A DNA stretch of 64,000 nt, taken from positions 8,707,501 through 8,771,500 of the forward strand of contig OX463809.1 in the NCBI GenBank assembly GCA_949825045.1. Direction: 5' to 3'. How positions within the stretch are numbered: position 1 is the first letter of the stretch; the number at the start of each line of letters is the position of its first letter. Of the stretch, positions 30,101 through 45,100 are shown piece by piece. Both the position numbers and the translations under genes were made by a program. The notes beneath the pieces were generated by a model that was not told the DNA's origin, did not search any database, and worked only from the letters and a program-made list of their open reading frames with translations. Source of the stretch: Argyresthia goedartella. Lineage: Eukaryota; Arthropoda; Insecta; Lepidoptera; Argyresthiidae.

Positions 30101-33100
30101 AGCTTGCATGAAGAGACTTATGAATGTTGAGGAAGCGAGAGATGTATGCCAGGATCATAGCAGGTGGAGGTCTTTGGTCTCTGCCTACCCCTCTTCCGGG
30201 AAATAGGCGTGAGCATATGTATGTATGTATATACGAAAAACAGAACCCGACTCAACAAAATTAAACTTCTTTAGTTTAGAGAAAATTATACATCTAAAGA
30301 GTAGACTTTTTTCTTTTCGGTGTTTTTTTCTATCCAAAACCTTAGCATATAACACTCTTACATTAAATACAAACAGACTAATACCATCATTTGCCACAAA
30401 CACCCAGTAGTACAGATACAGTACGGATACAGACAGTTATGGCAGTGAAATCCCTTCTTTGGCTGCACCGTAGCAAACGTGGTTCGGAGTAGTGGCTACC
30501 TTGAGCATGTGAAGCCAGTTGTTGTATTATAGCCACGGCAGCGGTGGTGAGTTCCCGAGGCGAGTAGGCTGCGGCGAGCGGGCTGGGCCGGGTCGCCAGC
30601 AGTAGCAGGCGACGGAGCAAGGTCCCCTCTGTGGTACCGATGTTGGTGGCGGTACGGTCGATGCTGCCTGGGGGAAACATTGTTAAATATCTATTAGGTA
30701 CTGGTGATTCTAAACACTTGATCCCAGATATACTATAAAGACATATAGATATAGATATAAGTGGTCCCATGTCTTCCTCGCATATTCAAATTGCATTTTT
30801 TCTTTAAGCGTTACCGCGATCTTATTAAAACCTCTGCTATAACTCATGTAAAGCCGGGCCATATTATTTAATACCATGTAAACCCGTTATATTGAAGATA
30901 ATTTTTGTTCACATAATTCAATTTAATTTGTTTAAATTGTTAATTACTTCATTAGTTTTCTTTAATTTATTGTGTTTATAATTTTAATTAAGTATGTACT
31001 CTTTTTAATAACATGCTGTGTTTATGTCACCGTAAAATTGTCAAAACCGTTAGTTCATAAACTAACGCGTTAGTTCATAAACTAACGCGTTAGTTTGTAA
31101 ACTATCGACAAATTGTAAACCAGACTGACAGGGTTTAGAATTTACGTTTCTTTTGTTCTTACATGTCAATCTAACACGAAGACTATTCGGAGAGCTTCGC
31201 CGCGTTCGCCCCCTCAAGTCTTCACCTAAGCTACCGCAGTGTTTAACCTGGTATTTTGTTCGCAATGCAAGTTTAAACCAGTTTACAATTTATCGATAGT
31301 TTGTAAAGTAATGAGAAAAAACACGTTAGATTATAAACTAACGGTTTTGAAAATCTTACGGTGACATATACATATTTTTGGCGCTGAAGTCAGTCTTTCA
31401 CCCGTTGTCATGTAAGATCTTCAATGCTGTTTTGTGTACGAAAGATAATAAATAAATAAAATAAATAAATTAAGCCCTATTACAAGAAGTCCCGATAAGC
31501 CCTGTTGAACAGATAAATCATAAATTGTGTGTGTAAACGACAGGAAAATCTGTCTCATAGAGCTTATTGGGACTTCTTGAAAAAGGGCCATAAGTCTATA
31601 CCTTGGGCGTTCTAACTAGGCCAACAATGTAAATAAATGTCACGTGATCACAAAACTCGACATTTCAAAGGGATAACTTGAAGTTGGTTACCACATTCAG
31701 TTGTAGAGACTTCTTTAAGCTCAAATACATTAGATTTCACTAAAAACTGTCCTAAATTCTGGTTAGAAATAACATTATTTCCCAAAATTCTACTTCCGAC
31801 GAAAATCTGAACATAGATTAGCAAAAAGTGTCATTTACTACTTATATTGCTCTGTGGTGTCATAATTCGTTTTATTGATGGGCATGATGTGAATGAAAGA
31901 ACGAATGAATGAAATATAATCTAAAGTACTCTGTGGTTGATTCGTTTCTGCGCTTATTTTTTTTTATTACATTACGCCTTCCGCCTTACCATTGCGAATT
32001 AAACCCAATTTAATTAAAATGGGCATTACTAGTTTCATGTTGGTAGAAACAACAAAACATCTAAAATGGCGGAAATTAAGGAGTTTACGAAAATCACACT
32101 CAGTCGCGGACCAAATGTATCGAGCACGTCATAAAAGGAGAATCAAAAATGATGAACCTCGATGGTCCAATGGACACGGCAAGCAACCACATGACCACAC
32201 ATTTTATAATTAATGTTATAATGTTAGTGAAAACAGTGATTCACTCGATACTGACTCTAGCTGTAACAGCTGTTGAATTAGATGCTTCCTGAGCATTTTT
32301 TTAAATACAATAGATGGCGGTGTAGTCGTTATTTTCTTTCGCGCATGATGAATGTAATCTGGTGAATATAGATGTTTTTTACAGTCGGTGATTGTGGGAT
32401 GCAAATATGAGTGTTACTTTCAAGTGCCTCTTATATATGCCGATGATCAAGTGATTCTTGTTTCTGTTATTGAGATTGGCCATGTACGAATACCTATTTA
32501 GCTACTTACTAGTGTTATCAGGCGGCTGCATGAGCACATTCCTCAGTTTGGTCCGCGTGTTGAGTAGGCCCCGGACTGCGGACAACGTCAGCAGTTCCAG
32601 CTGCTGCCGCCGCAACCCGTATATGTCCAGCTCAGCTGGAGATGTAACAACATATCAATATTGGTCCTCCGGTCACAGAAAATTAAGGGATCAGTTAAGT
32701 TGACTGGGAATCAGCTTATTCACATTAAATCAGTTTTTGGTACATTTTGCAAGGTAGTTCAAGCATTCTTTCTGTATTTTTGATACTTTCGAGCAGTTGC
32801 GGATTCGAGCCGTACACAAGTTTTTCTTAAGTTTACCCGGTAAGTGGTGCGGGTGCAGTGGCGTGGTCTGAGGCCCTGCGCCCAGCAGTGACGCGCACAC
32901 CCGCAGCGCGCTCTCACCGCCACCTAGCGGATGTAGGAGGCGTTCGCTCTCCGCGTTCACGATGCCGTTTAGCTCAGTCTAAAACAGAAAATAATGTTCG
33001 CCTCGTAATTGGCGATTTTAATTGGGCGTGGCCTCCAACTAGGGATCACGCTAGTCACATGCATGGGTCACGCCCACTAAATACGTACAGTGTGGTAAGC

Positions 33101-36100
33101 CTATAAGTATGGACCTGATAATACAACTTTATCGTTTGCAAAACTGAATCGGAAACATTTGAAAGATACTCTTACCGAAGTGGTAGTGTTGTCGTCATGC
33201 ACAAGTGTCACTTTCGCCCGCGGCGACAGTTGCGTTACGATTGCGGTCCGCGGTGGCGTGCCAGCCGTCACTCGTTGGCCGAGGCGGATGCGCCATTCGA
33301 CTCCGCCCACTACGCCAAGTGCGCCCGCTGAATGTGACCGACAAAGTTGTAAGTTAGCTTAGCTGATATTCAAATAAATATTTTTTCACACCTTTAATTT
33401 GGAAAAGTAAGTTTTGCTCCACAATGAGCGGGAGCAAAATGCTACTAATAATGCTGTTTAAGCTCTTTTTTATTTATTCATTCAAATAATCGATTGTAAT
33501 TTCATCGTAATCGATTAAAAAAGAACATGTTTCAAGGTTTAACTTTAACAACGTTATATGAAAATTTGATTATTTTGTAATATTTAAAAAAAATGTCACA
33601 ATAAATTAAATGTTTTACTGAAATCAAAACCATCGATGACTGTTATTGTGATTTAATGAAAATCGATATCCGATTCCATTGTAATATTCGATTCGATTAT
33701 TTTTACACTTTGGTAAAAGTAGCACAGGAATATTTTATCCGTGGAGACCTTTCCCTAATACTTCACTATCCGCCATTATAAAAAAAAGTTTTGTCTTCGT
33801 TGTTTGATTACTGTAAAAGTGGAGAAAGTATAATTTCATTATTTTTAAAGCATTTTATTTAAATTTTCCTCATAGTCGCTGTGAGAAGTTGTATGTGTCA
33901 CTCAGGAACAAAATTATTTTCCTCATGGGCGTTAACGCTTGAATCCTTCGCTCTGGATTCAATGTACCGCCCTCGCCATAAATACATCATTTTGCTCCCT
34001 TGTGACACAAATAACTATTGAAATTCAAATATATTTTTTTGTGTGTATTTCTGGGCGTTAACGCTTGAATCCTTCGTTACGCTCAGGATTCTAACTTAGA
34101 ATCCTTCCCTTCACTCTAGATTCAATGTGACGCCCTCGCCGTAAATACATCATTTTGCTCCCATGTGACACAAATAACTATTTCACACCTTTCATTCGGA
34201 AAAGTAAGTTTTGCTCCACGATGAGAGGGAGCAAAATACTACTTTTCTGTTTAAGTTACTTTTTTTATTTATTCATTGGCATGTAGCAGTTTCGTAATGT
34301 GCCAATTCAACACAAATCTTAATAAAATAATCGATGTAATTTCATAATAGTCGATTACAAACGAATATGTTTCAAATTTTAACTTTACCATCGTTAAGTA
34401 TATGAAAATTTATGAAATTTTAGTAATATTTAAAAAAATATGTCACGATAAATTATATGTTTTACTGAAATCCAAACTATCGATGACTGTTATTGTGATA
34501 TAGTGAACCATTGTAATATTTGTTTCGATTATTTTTTACACATTGGTAAAAGAAGCACAGGAATATTTTATCTGTGACCTTTCCCTAATCCTTCACAATC
34601 AGCCATTATAAAAAAAAAGTTTTGTTTTCGTTGTTCGTTGTTGTAAAAGTGGTGAAAGTATAATTCAAAGTATAGAATTTTCATTATTTTTAGAGCATTT
34701 TATTTAAATTTTCCTCATAGTCGGTGTTAAAAGTTGTATGTGTCACTCAGGAACAAAATTATTTTCCTCATGGGCGTTAACGCTTGAATCCTTCGCTCTG
34801 GATTCAATGTACCGCCCTCGCCATAAATACATCATTTTGCTCCCTTGTGACACAAATAACTATTGAAATTCAAATATATTTTTTTCTGTATATATTAAAT
34901 TAACATATGTTTAGAAAACGTATTTTTTTGCACTTTTCTCTACACTGGACCACTGTGGGAGAAGAAGGGCGGAGTAACTCCCACATTGATTTTTTCCATC
35001 TCTTTTATAGATATGTTTTGTTGAACGAATAACAATATTAATAATATGCACGAATAAATAATTACTAAATTATTAAGCGAGTTCTGTGTTCAGGGAGATT
35101 TAACACCATGCAGTCTTGTCATTATGTAATATTGAATATTGTAATATTCAAGATTACAGTATATATATTCACAGTAGTAAAGCTACTTTACTATTTGATT
35201 TTGATTGAATCTAAAATACTTACCTAAAAATGGGTTCACAGTCCCCCCTGTTAGCCAGGTCTACTGCCCACAGGGCTACTAGTTTTAATATATTTTTACT
35301 ACTATTAAAGAACCAAATCCATCAGCACTCTTTCTATTAAAACGAATGTATTTTTTTTAATAATTTATGTTAAAAGACATCATATTTTCCCTAAACCAGT
35401 GTTCTGTAATACAAAAGGTGTCTTTGAACAAGTTCTTTGCCAGGTATCCCCTGCATGTTTTGATGTGAAATATATAAGTTGTAAGTACGGTTCGCTACTC
35501 AGATGTAAATAATATCTAACAAGGTTCAGTCGGACGCAATAAGAATTCCACAGGTCATTACATACATACAGACACATCTCGCACAAACATTCAATTAACA
35601 TGGTAACCTGTGATAAACGATGTAAGTAAGCGAGATCAATTCGCGGTTAAAACGCAGGTGTTTTGCAAAAATCATGAATGACTTACCAATTAGACAAGTT
35701 TCAAGGCTTGGAGGTACCGGTTTCAGTGTGGACGTCAAGTCTTGACTCATATGCGGCCACCAGTGCCACTCGCTAGTTACCTGTTTACATACAATAGTGC
35801 CTTAAGATGTTATTCTGTCATCTAGGAATTTCAACCGCATTTGAAAAATTGATCAATCTTGATGTCCGAATGACTTGAGACTATAGGTTATAGGTATGTT
35901 AAATATTCGTCGCTTTGGTAGTTTCGTCTGAAATGAGATGAATTTCTTTCTGTGAAAGGACCTGGACAATAAAAAGCTTTCACTGCCTCCTCAAACTGTC
36001 TATTCTTCTAGACTACTGAATGTAAGTAGACAGCTCCGATTCTCCCGCTCGGTCTTTCGCCAGGCGAAACAGGTCTTCGACGCCGGTTATACTAGTCCAT

Positions 36101-39100
36101 TTTCGTATTATTTTCGTACTATTCTTTCAATTCCGCCGTTTCCCTTCAACCTTTAGCTGTCTATTATTTGTCGTTAACTCACCATTTGAGCAGCCAACTG
36201 GAGTTTATCAATAAGCAGCGACGCGATGGGCGTGTTCCACTGCGGCGTGGCGTGCAGTTGTCTGACGAGAGCCACTAGCGTCGCGCACGTCGCACCGGTA
36301 AAACTTGCGCTCGCGGCTGCGCGCCATCTGTTGTCTGCGGGGCGGGCATATAGTTTCATGTCTGACATCATAAGGGTATGCATTTAGTAAATATACGTTA
36401 GTGATCCGTGTGTACAAAGAAGAAGGAACGGTTCGACTTTTAGATTGCTTGCATCAAAATTTATTAAGAAGTAGGCTTTACAGACAAGACTTAATTTCTC
36501 AGACAGGCAAAAATTCACCCACATCACCACCAACAACACTGTAATATTTTTCTCTATTGCATGTAGGTCTATTTAGGTCTATGGAGGTGCTCACCACTCG
36601 GTGATACCGGTTTGTGCGCGTGTAGAGTTTGCGACAGGTTGACATGGCAATCGGGGTAGTAGAATCGTCAGAAGGGCAGACGGCCCGCACCCCCTCACAG
36701 AGCACGTCTCAACTTAGTCTTAGCACTGTACGAGAACGCATCGACCGCGTTTATCATTTACAACATGGCAATAAATTTTCCATGACGACATGTCGCCAAT
36801 AGAGCTGCGTGTGAACCCACCGACATGCTCCTGGTCGGCGTGCGGGCTGGGCGGCTGGAGGTGCGGGCGCAGTGCCGGGTCGCGCGCGTGCGTCTCCAGC
36901 CACGTGCGCCCCACCAGCGCCAGCAGCTGCGCGCTCACCGTGCGCCGCCACTCGCTGGAGCCAGTGTGCTCGGTTAGAACCCGGCGGAGCAGCCAGGCGG
37001 CTTGAATCTGGCGGTAATATTACAAGAATTTAAGGAGACAGATCCACATAGGTTTAGGCTGTACCCGCCATTAATTGAAGGCAACTTTAACACGTAACAA
37101 CGTGCAGGTAAGAATACGTTGTTGCTTATTGGAAGTTAAACTCTGTTACTAAAGTTGACATTGTGTGAAGTTGAAATGTCGTAAACAATATCTTCTACAT
37201 TGCAGGTAACTAGATAGGAAATCATAGATCGCTGAGGTTGAAAAATCTTACTTGTAAATAGATGAGATCCTGTGTGACCGGTTTGTCCGTGGACGAGATG
37301 ATACTGTAGCACAATTCGAACCAGAGGTCGTTGCATAGTGAGATTCGCATTTCCAGAGTTTGTGCACTCGCTGGAAGCAAAAGAAAATATGTCAGTCCTG
37401 CAGAAGTTTAGATAAAGGAGCCGTTCACGGATCGGGGCATTAGCTACGAGCTTCCTCGAACAGACGCTGATTTAAACTAGAGGTTCTGTGTGAACAGTAG
37501 ACCTCGCTTGTTTAAAATTTGAAGCTTGTAGGTATACTAGAAGTAAATTAGAATTTTGATGATCGATGATAGACAGTTCTATTCATTGAAATTTACTGAA
37601 TTTTAGGAATTAGTTTATTTAAATTGTGGCCTATTAGTCACAGAAAATTCAGATGTCTAGCTCTATCAACAACATAGTTATAGGAGGGCCGAAAATACCC
37701 CGAAGTGCTTTCCCCTCCACTCCTCCCTTATTTTTTTCGCAAAATCTTGTTAAGAATGAAGTCCTTAGTGTTCCTCTTAAATTTGATTGAAATCCGTCGA
37801 TAAATAACGCTACAGCAAAGTTTCCCTCTTCTACTAAAAAAAACAAGGAACTGGGTATGCCATTTTTTTGTCAAATAACAAAAATGAAAAATGAAACAGA
37901 GAGACGGACAAAGGTATTTTTGGCCAATCTCGAACCTGACGCTTCGCTCGCTTGGCCAATTATCTATCAAGACGTAAGAGGCAATGGTTATGTGATCAAC
38001 TCACTCAATTATTACCTCGTAACAGCGCCATTGAAGTGTGGTTGTTAGGTCCAAACGACGTCGGCGGTGTTGTTCCGTGGGCATGTGACAAAGCCAGAAG
38101 TCGCCTCTGTAATGCGGCGACATTCCGCTGAGGTACGGGCCCGAGCGCGCACCTGGCGCTACCGGCGCCGGCGCAGATGGCGCGGAAACTTGTGAAGCAG
38201 GATTGCCGAAGTTCGGCGACGGGCCATAAAAGTTTCACGGGAACTTCTGTAGCAAAACAGCAATTTAATTTATTTTGTGGTGGGCGGCACCTTCCTTTTA
38301 TTACCGTGGCCGACTTAAAATAAGTCTTGATATAAGATAAATAAAGCGCAATATGGCATATTGGAGTGGAAATGGTTCCCATGGTAATGTTCTTGTTTTG
38401 AACTTAATCTGAATCGCTTATTAAGGCTGTGGTAACCCCCAGATTGTCATAAGCTATGAGATACTTAGGAGTGCACAAACTTGGCAGGGTATGTGAACCA
38501 CAGGCCGTTGTTATGACACTGACCAAACACCCTTACATATATGACAAAATTCAAGAGCCTTTTTGGCAATCTCAGCCAATATTACAAGCGGCCTTCCTGA
38601 AAAGCTAGTTTCCTCCGATAGGCAATAATAAAACGGTCTCGGGAACCGATAATACGCACGGGCGAACTCACCCGAGCAGACAACGGTCTCGTCGAGCGAC
38701 GGCGGCGGCGACGGCGTCCGCGCCAGTTTGAGGTCGAACTTGCCCTCCTTGCCCATGCGGTACGAGTTGGTCCCGCCGGTGTCCCACGCCACGCGCACCC
38801 AGCCGTCGTCGCCGAGCTCGCCGATGACGCGGCCCTCGCCGCCGCCGCTCGGCGCACCGTCCTGCAACCGTCACGCGTGTTACTCGAGGGAAGTGAGGGG
38901 CTACAGGCGGATTCGGCGAAACGCAACTGGGACTACAAGGGACACCGCGCAAAGAACGTTTTCCTTAAATTATTGTCAATTATTTCCAAATTGTGATCTT
39001 TAAAATACACTTGTCACTTGCAAAATTAACCCCAAAAGAGGATAGCACGCCATAATAAAAAGAAGAAGAAGGCCCAAATAGAAATAGTACCACCAACATT

Positions 39101-42100
39101 TCTCCGATTCGCTTAGTGAGTTTGCTCTTGCTGAATGCGTTCGGAAATTATGCGAAGCAAACGGGAAAAGTGCTCTTTGGCTTATGAAAGGTATAGGGAG
39201 GGAGGGTAGATCACATTCTTTATGGGGTGACTCAGTTATGTTTTGTACCTGATCGCCCCATTTCCAGTCTTTGCCGCGCACAACTCGAGTGCCGATCTTC
39301 ATCAGTGACGCCAGTTCCGGGCCCGACAAAGAGTCGCCACGGGCTCTGGCACCTAACCTTTCATCCTCGAAGATCACCAGGCAGTCGTCTGTAATTATTG
39401 TAAGACAGTTAGGTCTGCAGCATCAAAATACAACTAGAATACTTGTACTACTAGTAACCAAATAAATGACGGATTATATCGTAAAACCAGTTTCGATATA
39501 CGTACAACTATTTTTCTTCATGTTGCAAACGACCGGCAGTTGTTGGCTCACATCGGCACCGATCTGTTTTAACATTGTCAAACATGTGCTCAGCGTTCCA
39601 GAGTTGATCAGTTGCTCCAACTCCGGTCCCTGGCACGCTTCGGTCAGAAGAGACAGAAGACTTATTATGAACCTGAAAATAAGTGATCTTGTTGGTCAAA
39701 AGTGCTCTATTCCTCATTATGAGTGTTTAATATGCTACAGCGCACAAACCTAGCTCTCGAAGGTTTGTTCACAAGCTGGTGTGCCCCCCAATTTGCGTTC
39801 ATCTTGTAAGACCGTTGAGGATGTTTCCCTTCCCCTTCGTAAACCTTCGCCTTCAGTTCTACAATGACGAAATCTATCAGTTTCGATCGTTCTAGAAGCA
39901 CCATGTATTTGGTATACGGTATCACAGATTCGATGCCTTTCAGCGGTTGTGTGAGGCCTATTGTAGGTTTGAGGCTGACGGGCGGGGCGGAGTCTGCCAT
40001 ACAACCCCCGAATACACCGCAATATGCCGCATATTTCGTTGTTTCGGTCATCGTTTGGGTGGCGTGGAGAATATTGTTTATGATTGTGTAGCCTCTCTTT
40101 CTTATGTCTGCTCTTTGAACCTGAAATACACCGCAAATAAAAAAGCATTAAATATTTTCGTTTATTGTTGTACACCACACGCGTATAGTGAAGCAAAATA
40201 ATCTTACTTGGCAATACAGAGCTCTTCTGAGCGTGTCAACGTCACAGGGGTGCTCCGACATTACGAAGTCGATTATAGCCGTTGTCAAACTTTGTTGTTC
40301 GGGTGTTACTTCCTCTAACATCCAACCTATATCTGTGACAGACAAAATATCAATTTAAGCATCATAAGCATTTGAAATAATGCACGATTTGGTAAGTTAT
40401 TTTTAGAGTTATGGTCTATAAATCCTAACTGAACCGTCAGAAAGGATTTCTGGAATAACCCTACAAATTGTTTTGGTGGTTTATACCTTTTTGTTTACAA
40501 GCAAGCCGCGCAACCCACGAGTTGACGAACTTGTTTCTTTCAGAGTTATCATCGTCTTTCTCTTCGTCAGCCATTATGAGATCATTCTTGATATCGTCAG
40601 TCGACAACAACACTTCCTGTCTTTCACTTTCTAGAGATTCCTTCAGCAATGAGTTGTCGGTCATATCGTTCATCGAACTAATTGAGATTTCATTTGTAGG
40701 AGTCTTATCGTCCGTGTCTCTTTCGGATACTATTTCTTTTCTTTCTGAATTTTCTCTCTTGTCTCTCTTTTCAATTTTGGCGGCCTCGATTCTGAGCGCG
40801 TCAGAATTGGTGGCGTTCTTCATTTGTTTAGTTTTTAGTTTCGTCTGTTCATTGGCCAAGTCTTTGCGGGTCGGTTCGAGGACCGTGGGGATGTCTTCGG
40901 GAGTTTTCGCCGAGGTGTTGGCCATACTGGACTTAATGAGTAGCGCATCGCCCTTCAGTAACGTGCCCGTCGCACGGAGCATGCTCTTGCTGAGGCTGTT
41001 CTGACGGTTTCGGATATCCTTTGTCGTTTCGAACCTGCGATCGAAAAAAAGCAAAGTTTATACGACGACGAACGACGATGATTATTTATCACCATCACCT
41101 GTCAGTCAGAGAACCCTTCACTGTTGTGGACTGGGTGATGATGATGTCGTCCTAGCCGTTACGGCTATGGCGTTTGCAAAGGCCTAAATCAGGCGTCGCT
41201 GGCGTGCCCGCAGGTGGCTGACGTAGACATTGAATGTGCGTATCTATTAGGCCTCCTCACGTATTTCTATAGGTGAAAAGGTTTCGAATACATTACCCTG
41301 CCATTAGCCGCCGCAACACGTGCCTAGTTCGCCGCTGCTACGGCCGTGGACATGGAAGCGCGCATCTCGTGGACAGAAGGCGGGTGCGCTTCAGTGCCGG
41401 GTTACATAATACATGTACTGCGACAGGTTGTATCATTCGTTCACAAACGGGGTGGCAGGGGCTCAATTGTGGCCGCGTTTAGCCAGTTATTCAAAAGTAC
41501 ATTTTGCGGAATTAGCCCCCTGCTAGCCAATCGCCGCGGTTTGTAGACTATGAGGATAAGCTCAAACGTTACCGTCTATGAAACCCCGGCTCGTTGACCG
41601 CGCGCACGAGCCGCCGCAGCACGTGCCTGGCTCGCGGCGCGCGACGCGACGGCGGGCGCGTGCGCAGCGCGGCTACGGCCGGCGAGATGGCGGCGCGCAC
41701 CTCGTGCACCAGGAAGCGGGCGCGCTCCAGTGGTGCCGCGCACACCTGGGGGGTTCTTTGTATTTAACCTCTCAAAAACCGAGGGTGGTTGGGACGGGAC
41801 GCGATTTTTACTTTATGGCATTAATTTAAAACCTGTAACGGAAAAGTGGCGTTATCTATTATTTTTATTATTTATCTAACGCCGGTGGTATTCAAGAGGT
41901 TAAGCGGGCTCTCTTTCTCGCATTAGGTAAGTAAGGTGGGTGGGACAGCTCGCTCAAAAACATAGAAACATGGCGCCAAATGTACTTAGTATAACTAACT
42001 AATAATTTCGAACGCGAATTAACATTTATCTCAGAGTTATCAAGATTATACCGATAATAGTGTTATGTAATAGTGTGGGGACTTAATCAACTTCAAAAGA

Positions 42101-45100
42101 GTCCTAAAATAAATACACAATGTGAGTCTCTATATAGTGCACATATCGAACAGGGTTGAAGAGGACCACATTTTATCATTGTTTATAGGCATTTTTTATT
42201 CATGCTCTATGTTCCAACTGCAAAAAATATAATACTTCCCTTGTGCCCTCTGGTATGTCGGCCAAAAGACCGGAACAGGTTTAAAACCCTGGTTGGAGAG
42301 GCACCATTCATTCATTCAATCGTTAATAAAAAAAAGTCGACTTCAAATTAACTCTAATGTAAGAAATGTGTGAAATGTGTGAAGAATGTTTTTACATCAA
42401 CACAAAATGTACCACCCAAACCTAATTTTATACAGTTTCTCGAGGCTGGCACCGAACTGAATAAAAAAAAATGTTTTGTACCTACGTTGAAATTGGTTTG
42501 GATTTAAATTTTATATTTTTTATTTTATGGATCTAAGATTAATCATAAGCCCTATAGTGTGGGTGGGGGATAATGTATTTAAACTTTTTATGTAGGTAAA
42601 ATGTAGTCCTTTTCATCCCTAAGTGCACTTTATAAACATTAACACTGTATAGGAATTCTCACCACCAAGTCACCTCTGTGGCGTGGTGGTCATTCCAATT
42701 GTTTTGCTTTTCCCATAACCACTCACCTCCCATGGTATTTTTAGAAATATTATTTCCGTTATAGGTTTTGAATTTGATTTCCATGGCATGATGTTCAAAA
42801 TCTAGATGCCTCGCACATAGGCGCGTGTTGGGGTGGCCGGGGCACTGTTGCACCCACGTCAAGCCAGTATATCGTCATCACTTGGTACAGTTTCCGCCCA
42901 AGTTCTCCGGCTACTTCCCTCTGCGCACAGTTCCAGTAATAAGCGCCATCTATAAAGTAACCTAATCCAATCTATCCACTCCCTACCTCCTTGTACCCCC
43001 TGGACAGTTGCTGTCTCGTCCTCATCAGCGTCCACTTGCTTTGTTGTACAGCCTTCACAATCTCCGACATCGCCGGCGATAGTTGCACTTCACCGTGCTC
43101 CATTTCTGCAAAAACATAAATTAATAAGGATCAACTGAAGTTATGGAATCGAATATATGATTTTGAATAGAGATTATATAAACATAATTAACATAAAAAT
43201 TTACATACAGGGACATACATCGCTTCTGGTCCCACACTAGGATACACTGTGTCATGGGAACCAGAAACAGCGACGTCACACACATATAAACATCCAAGAC
43301 ATGTTTTTTTTTTTCCTTCATTACCCCCAGCCGGGGATCGAATCCGGGACCTCTCGCATGGTAGGCAGAGCCACAACAGCTGCGCCACAGAGGTCGTCAT
43401 ATATGTAGACGTAGCTTCAGGTGTATTTTGGGGGCCACAGAGGCATAAGTAGGTATGCAGCTTTTGCGATAAAATATACTGCATACCTCAATTTATATAG
43501 TTTAGGTCCATTTCGACCACTTCCCATTTCGATAACTTTTTTTTTATGCCAATTCGACAATGTTACCATTATAACAAGTTCCCATTTTGACCACTTCCCA
43601 ATGCGACAACATTTCGGCTGTGAGTCAAGGGCGAATACCCATTTAACCTTTCACTACTTTATCCCTGAAGCAATCCTGGAACCATGGCTTATACCATCAG
43701 ATATGTTTATACATACCCGCAGTAGCGGTCGCCAACGCGTGTTCCTTCAGGCCCGCATGGAACAGCAGGGCGGCGAGCAGCGCGCGCCGGAGCTCCTCCA
43801 GCGGGTGCTCGGGGGGGAAGTGGGGCGCGCACCCCTCCCGGCGCTCGCACGCGCGCCACAGGTGCAGGGCTAGCGGGTCCTGTTGACGTTGTCAATGGCA
43901 TGTTAAGAACACACACTTTTTATCTCCCGACGACGGAAAAGAGGGATGTTATATTACAAGTTTCTGTCTGTGTGTCTGTGTCACTTTAGCGTTGAAACGG
44001 GTGGACGGATTTTAATGCGGATTGTTAATGGTAGTAGGCTTCTTTGCGATGGTTCTTAGCCATGCTTTATTACTAGTGGCTCTGTGAGCTATAGACCTCG
44101 GGAGCGAAACAGGAAATTCATGTTTTTTCCTTCATTATTTTCTACTCCCTCACACTTGTTCATCCGATAAACTTCAAAGGGTCGGGCCCTTTGAAGTTTA
44201 TCGGATGAACAAGTGGAATTATTATAAAAACAAATAACCAGAATGCATTTTCTTTCAATAAAACATAAAAACTTATGAATACATCTGGCTACATATCTAA
44301 ATATGAAAGTACCAATAACTTTGTAAACTACATTTTGCTATCTAAAATCCAACCTATTGAGTATTCATAAAAATTATACAGCCTATGTCAATCTCACGGT
44401 CTCCAGAAATCCAACATCTAACTTGTTAAAATATGTCAAGCCGTTTGGGCTTGTTTAACCCCATATTATCGAAATGCGACCTGTGGAGGAGATCAGCCGG
44501 ACAGACGGACAGAAATCTGGACATACGAAAGTATTTTTGCCCAAGCTGAAACAGAGACGCTTCGCGGTCAAAAATCGGTTCAGTGGTTTAAATGTTATTA
44601 GCTTAACAATGAAATAAGTCGGCCTAATGTTAAGCTTAAGGTTTCATTTATTGTGGCAGGGCTGTTTTACATTTTTCATCACTAATGCCCTGGAAACAAT
44701 AAACAACATTTAACTCTATATGCGGGAGGTAAATGCATTTTTAGAGGAAATATATTTTTCTTTACATTAGTGAGAGAAGAGAAAGCGTGGCCGACCCAGG
44801 AAGAGATGGAGTGATGAGTTGGGTCTATGGGACAAGGAGTGGAGGGAGACCACTCATGATAGAGTGGAAGAGGGGGAGAGAGGCCTTTGCCCAGCAGTGG
44901 GACATGGTGGGCTCGTAATAATAATAATAATAATAATAGTGAGGAAAGAAGAGCCATAAGCACCATCGCTCGCATCTCTGCCGCAAATAACACTCGTTCG
45001 TCAAATCTAGATTTAAACGTCTGTGGAACCACAGATACTATAATAATAAACTAAAACTAGAACGTACGTGTAATTTAGGCTCAGCTAATGCATGAAGCAG

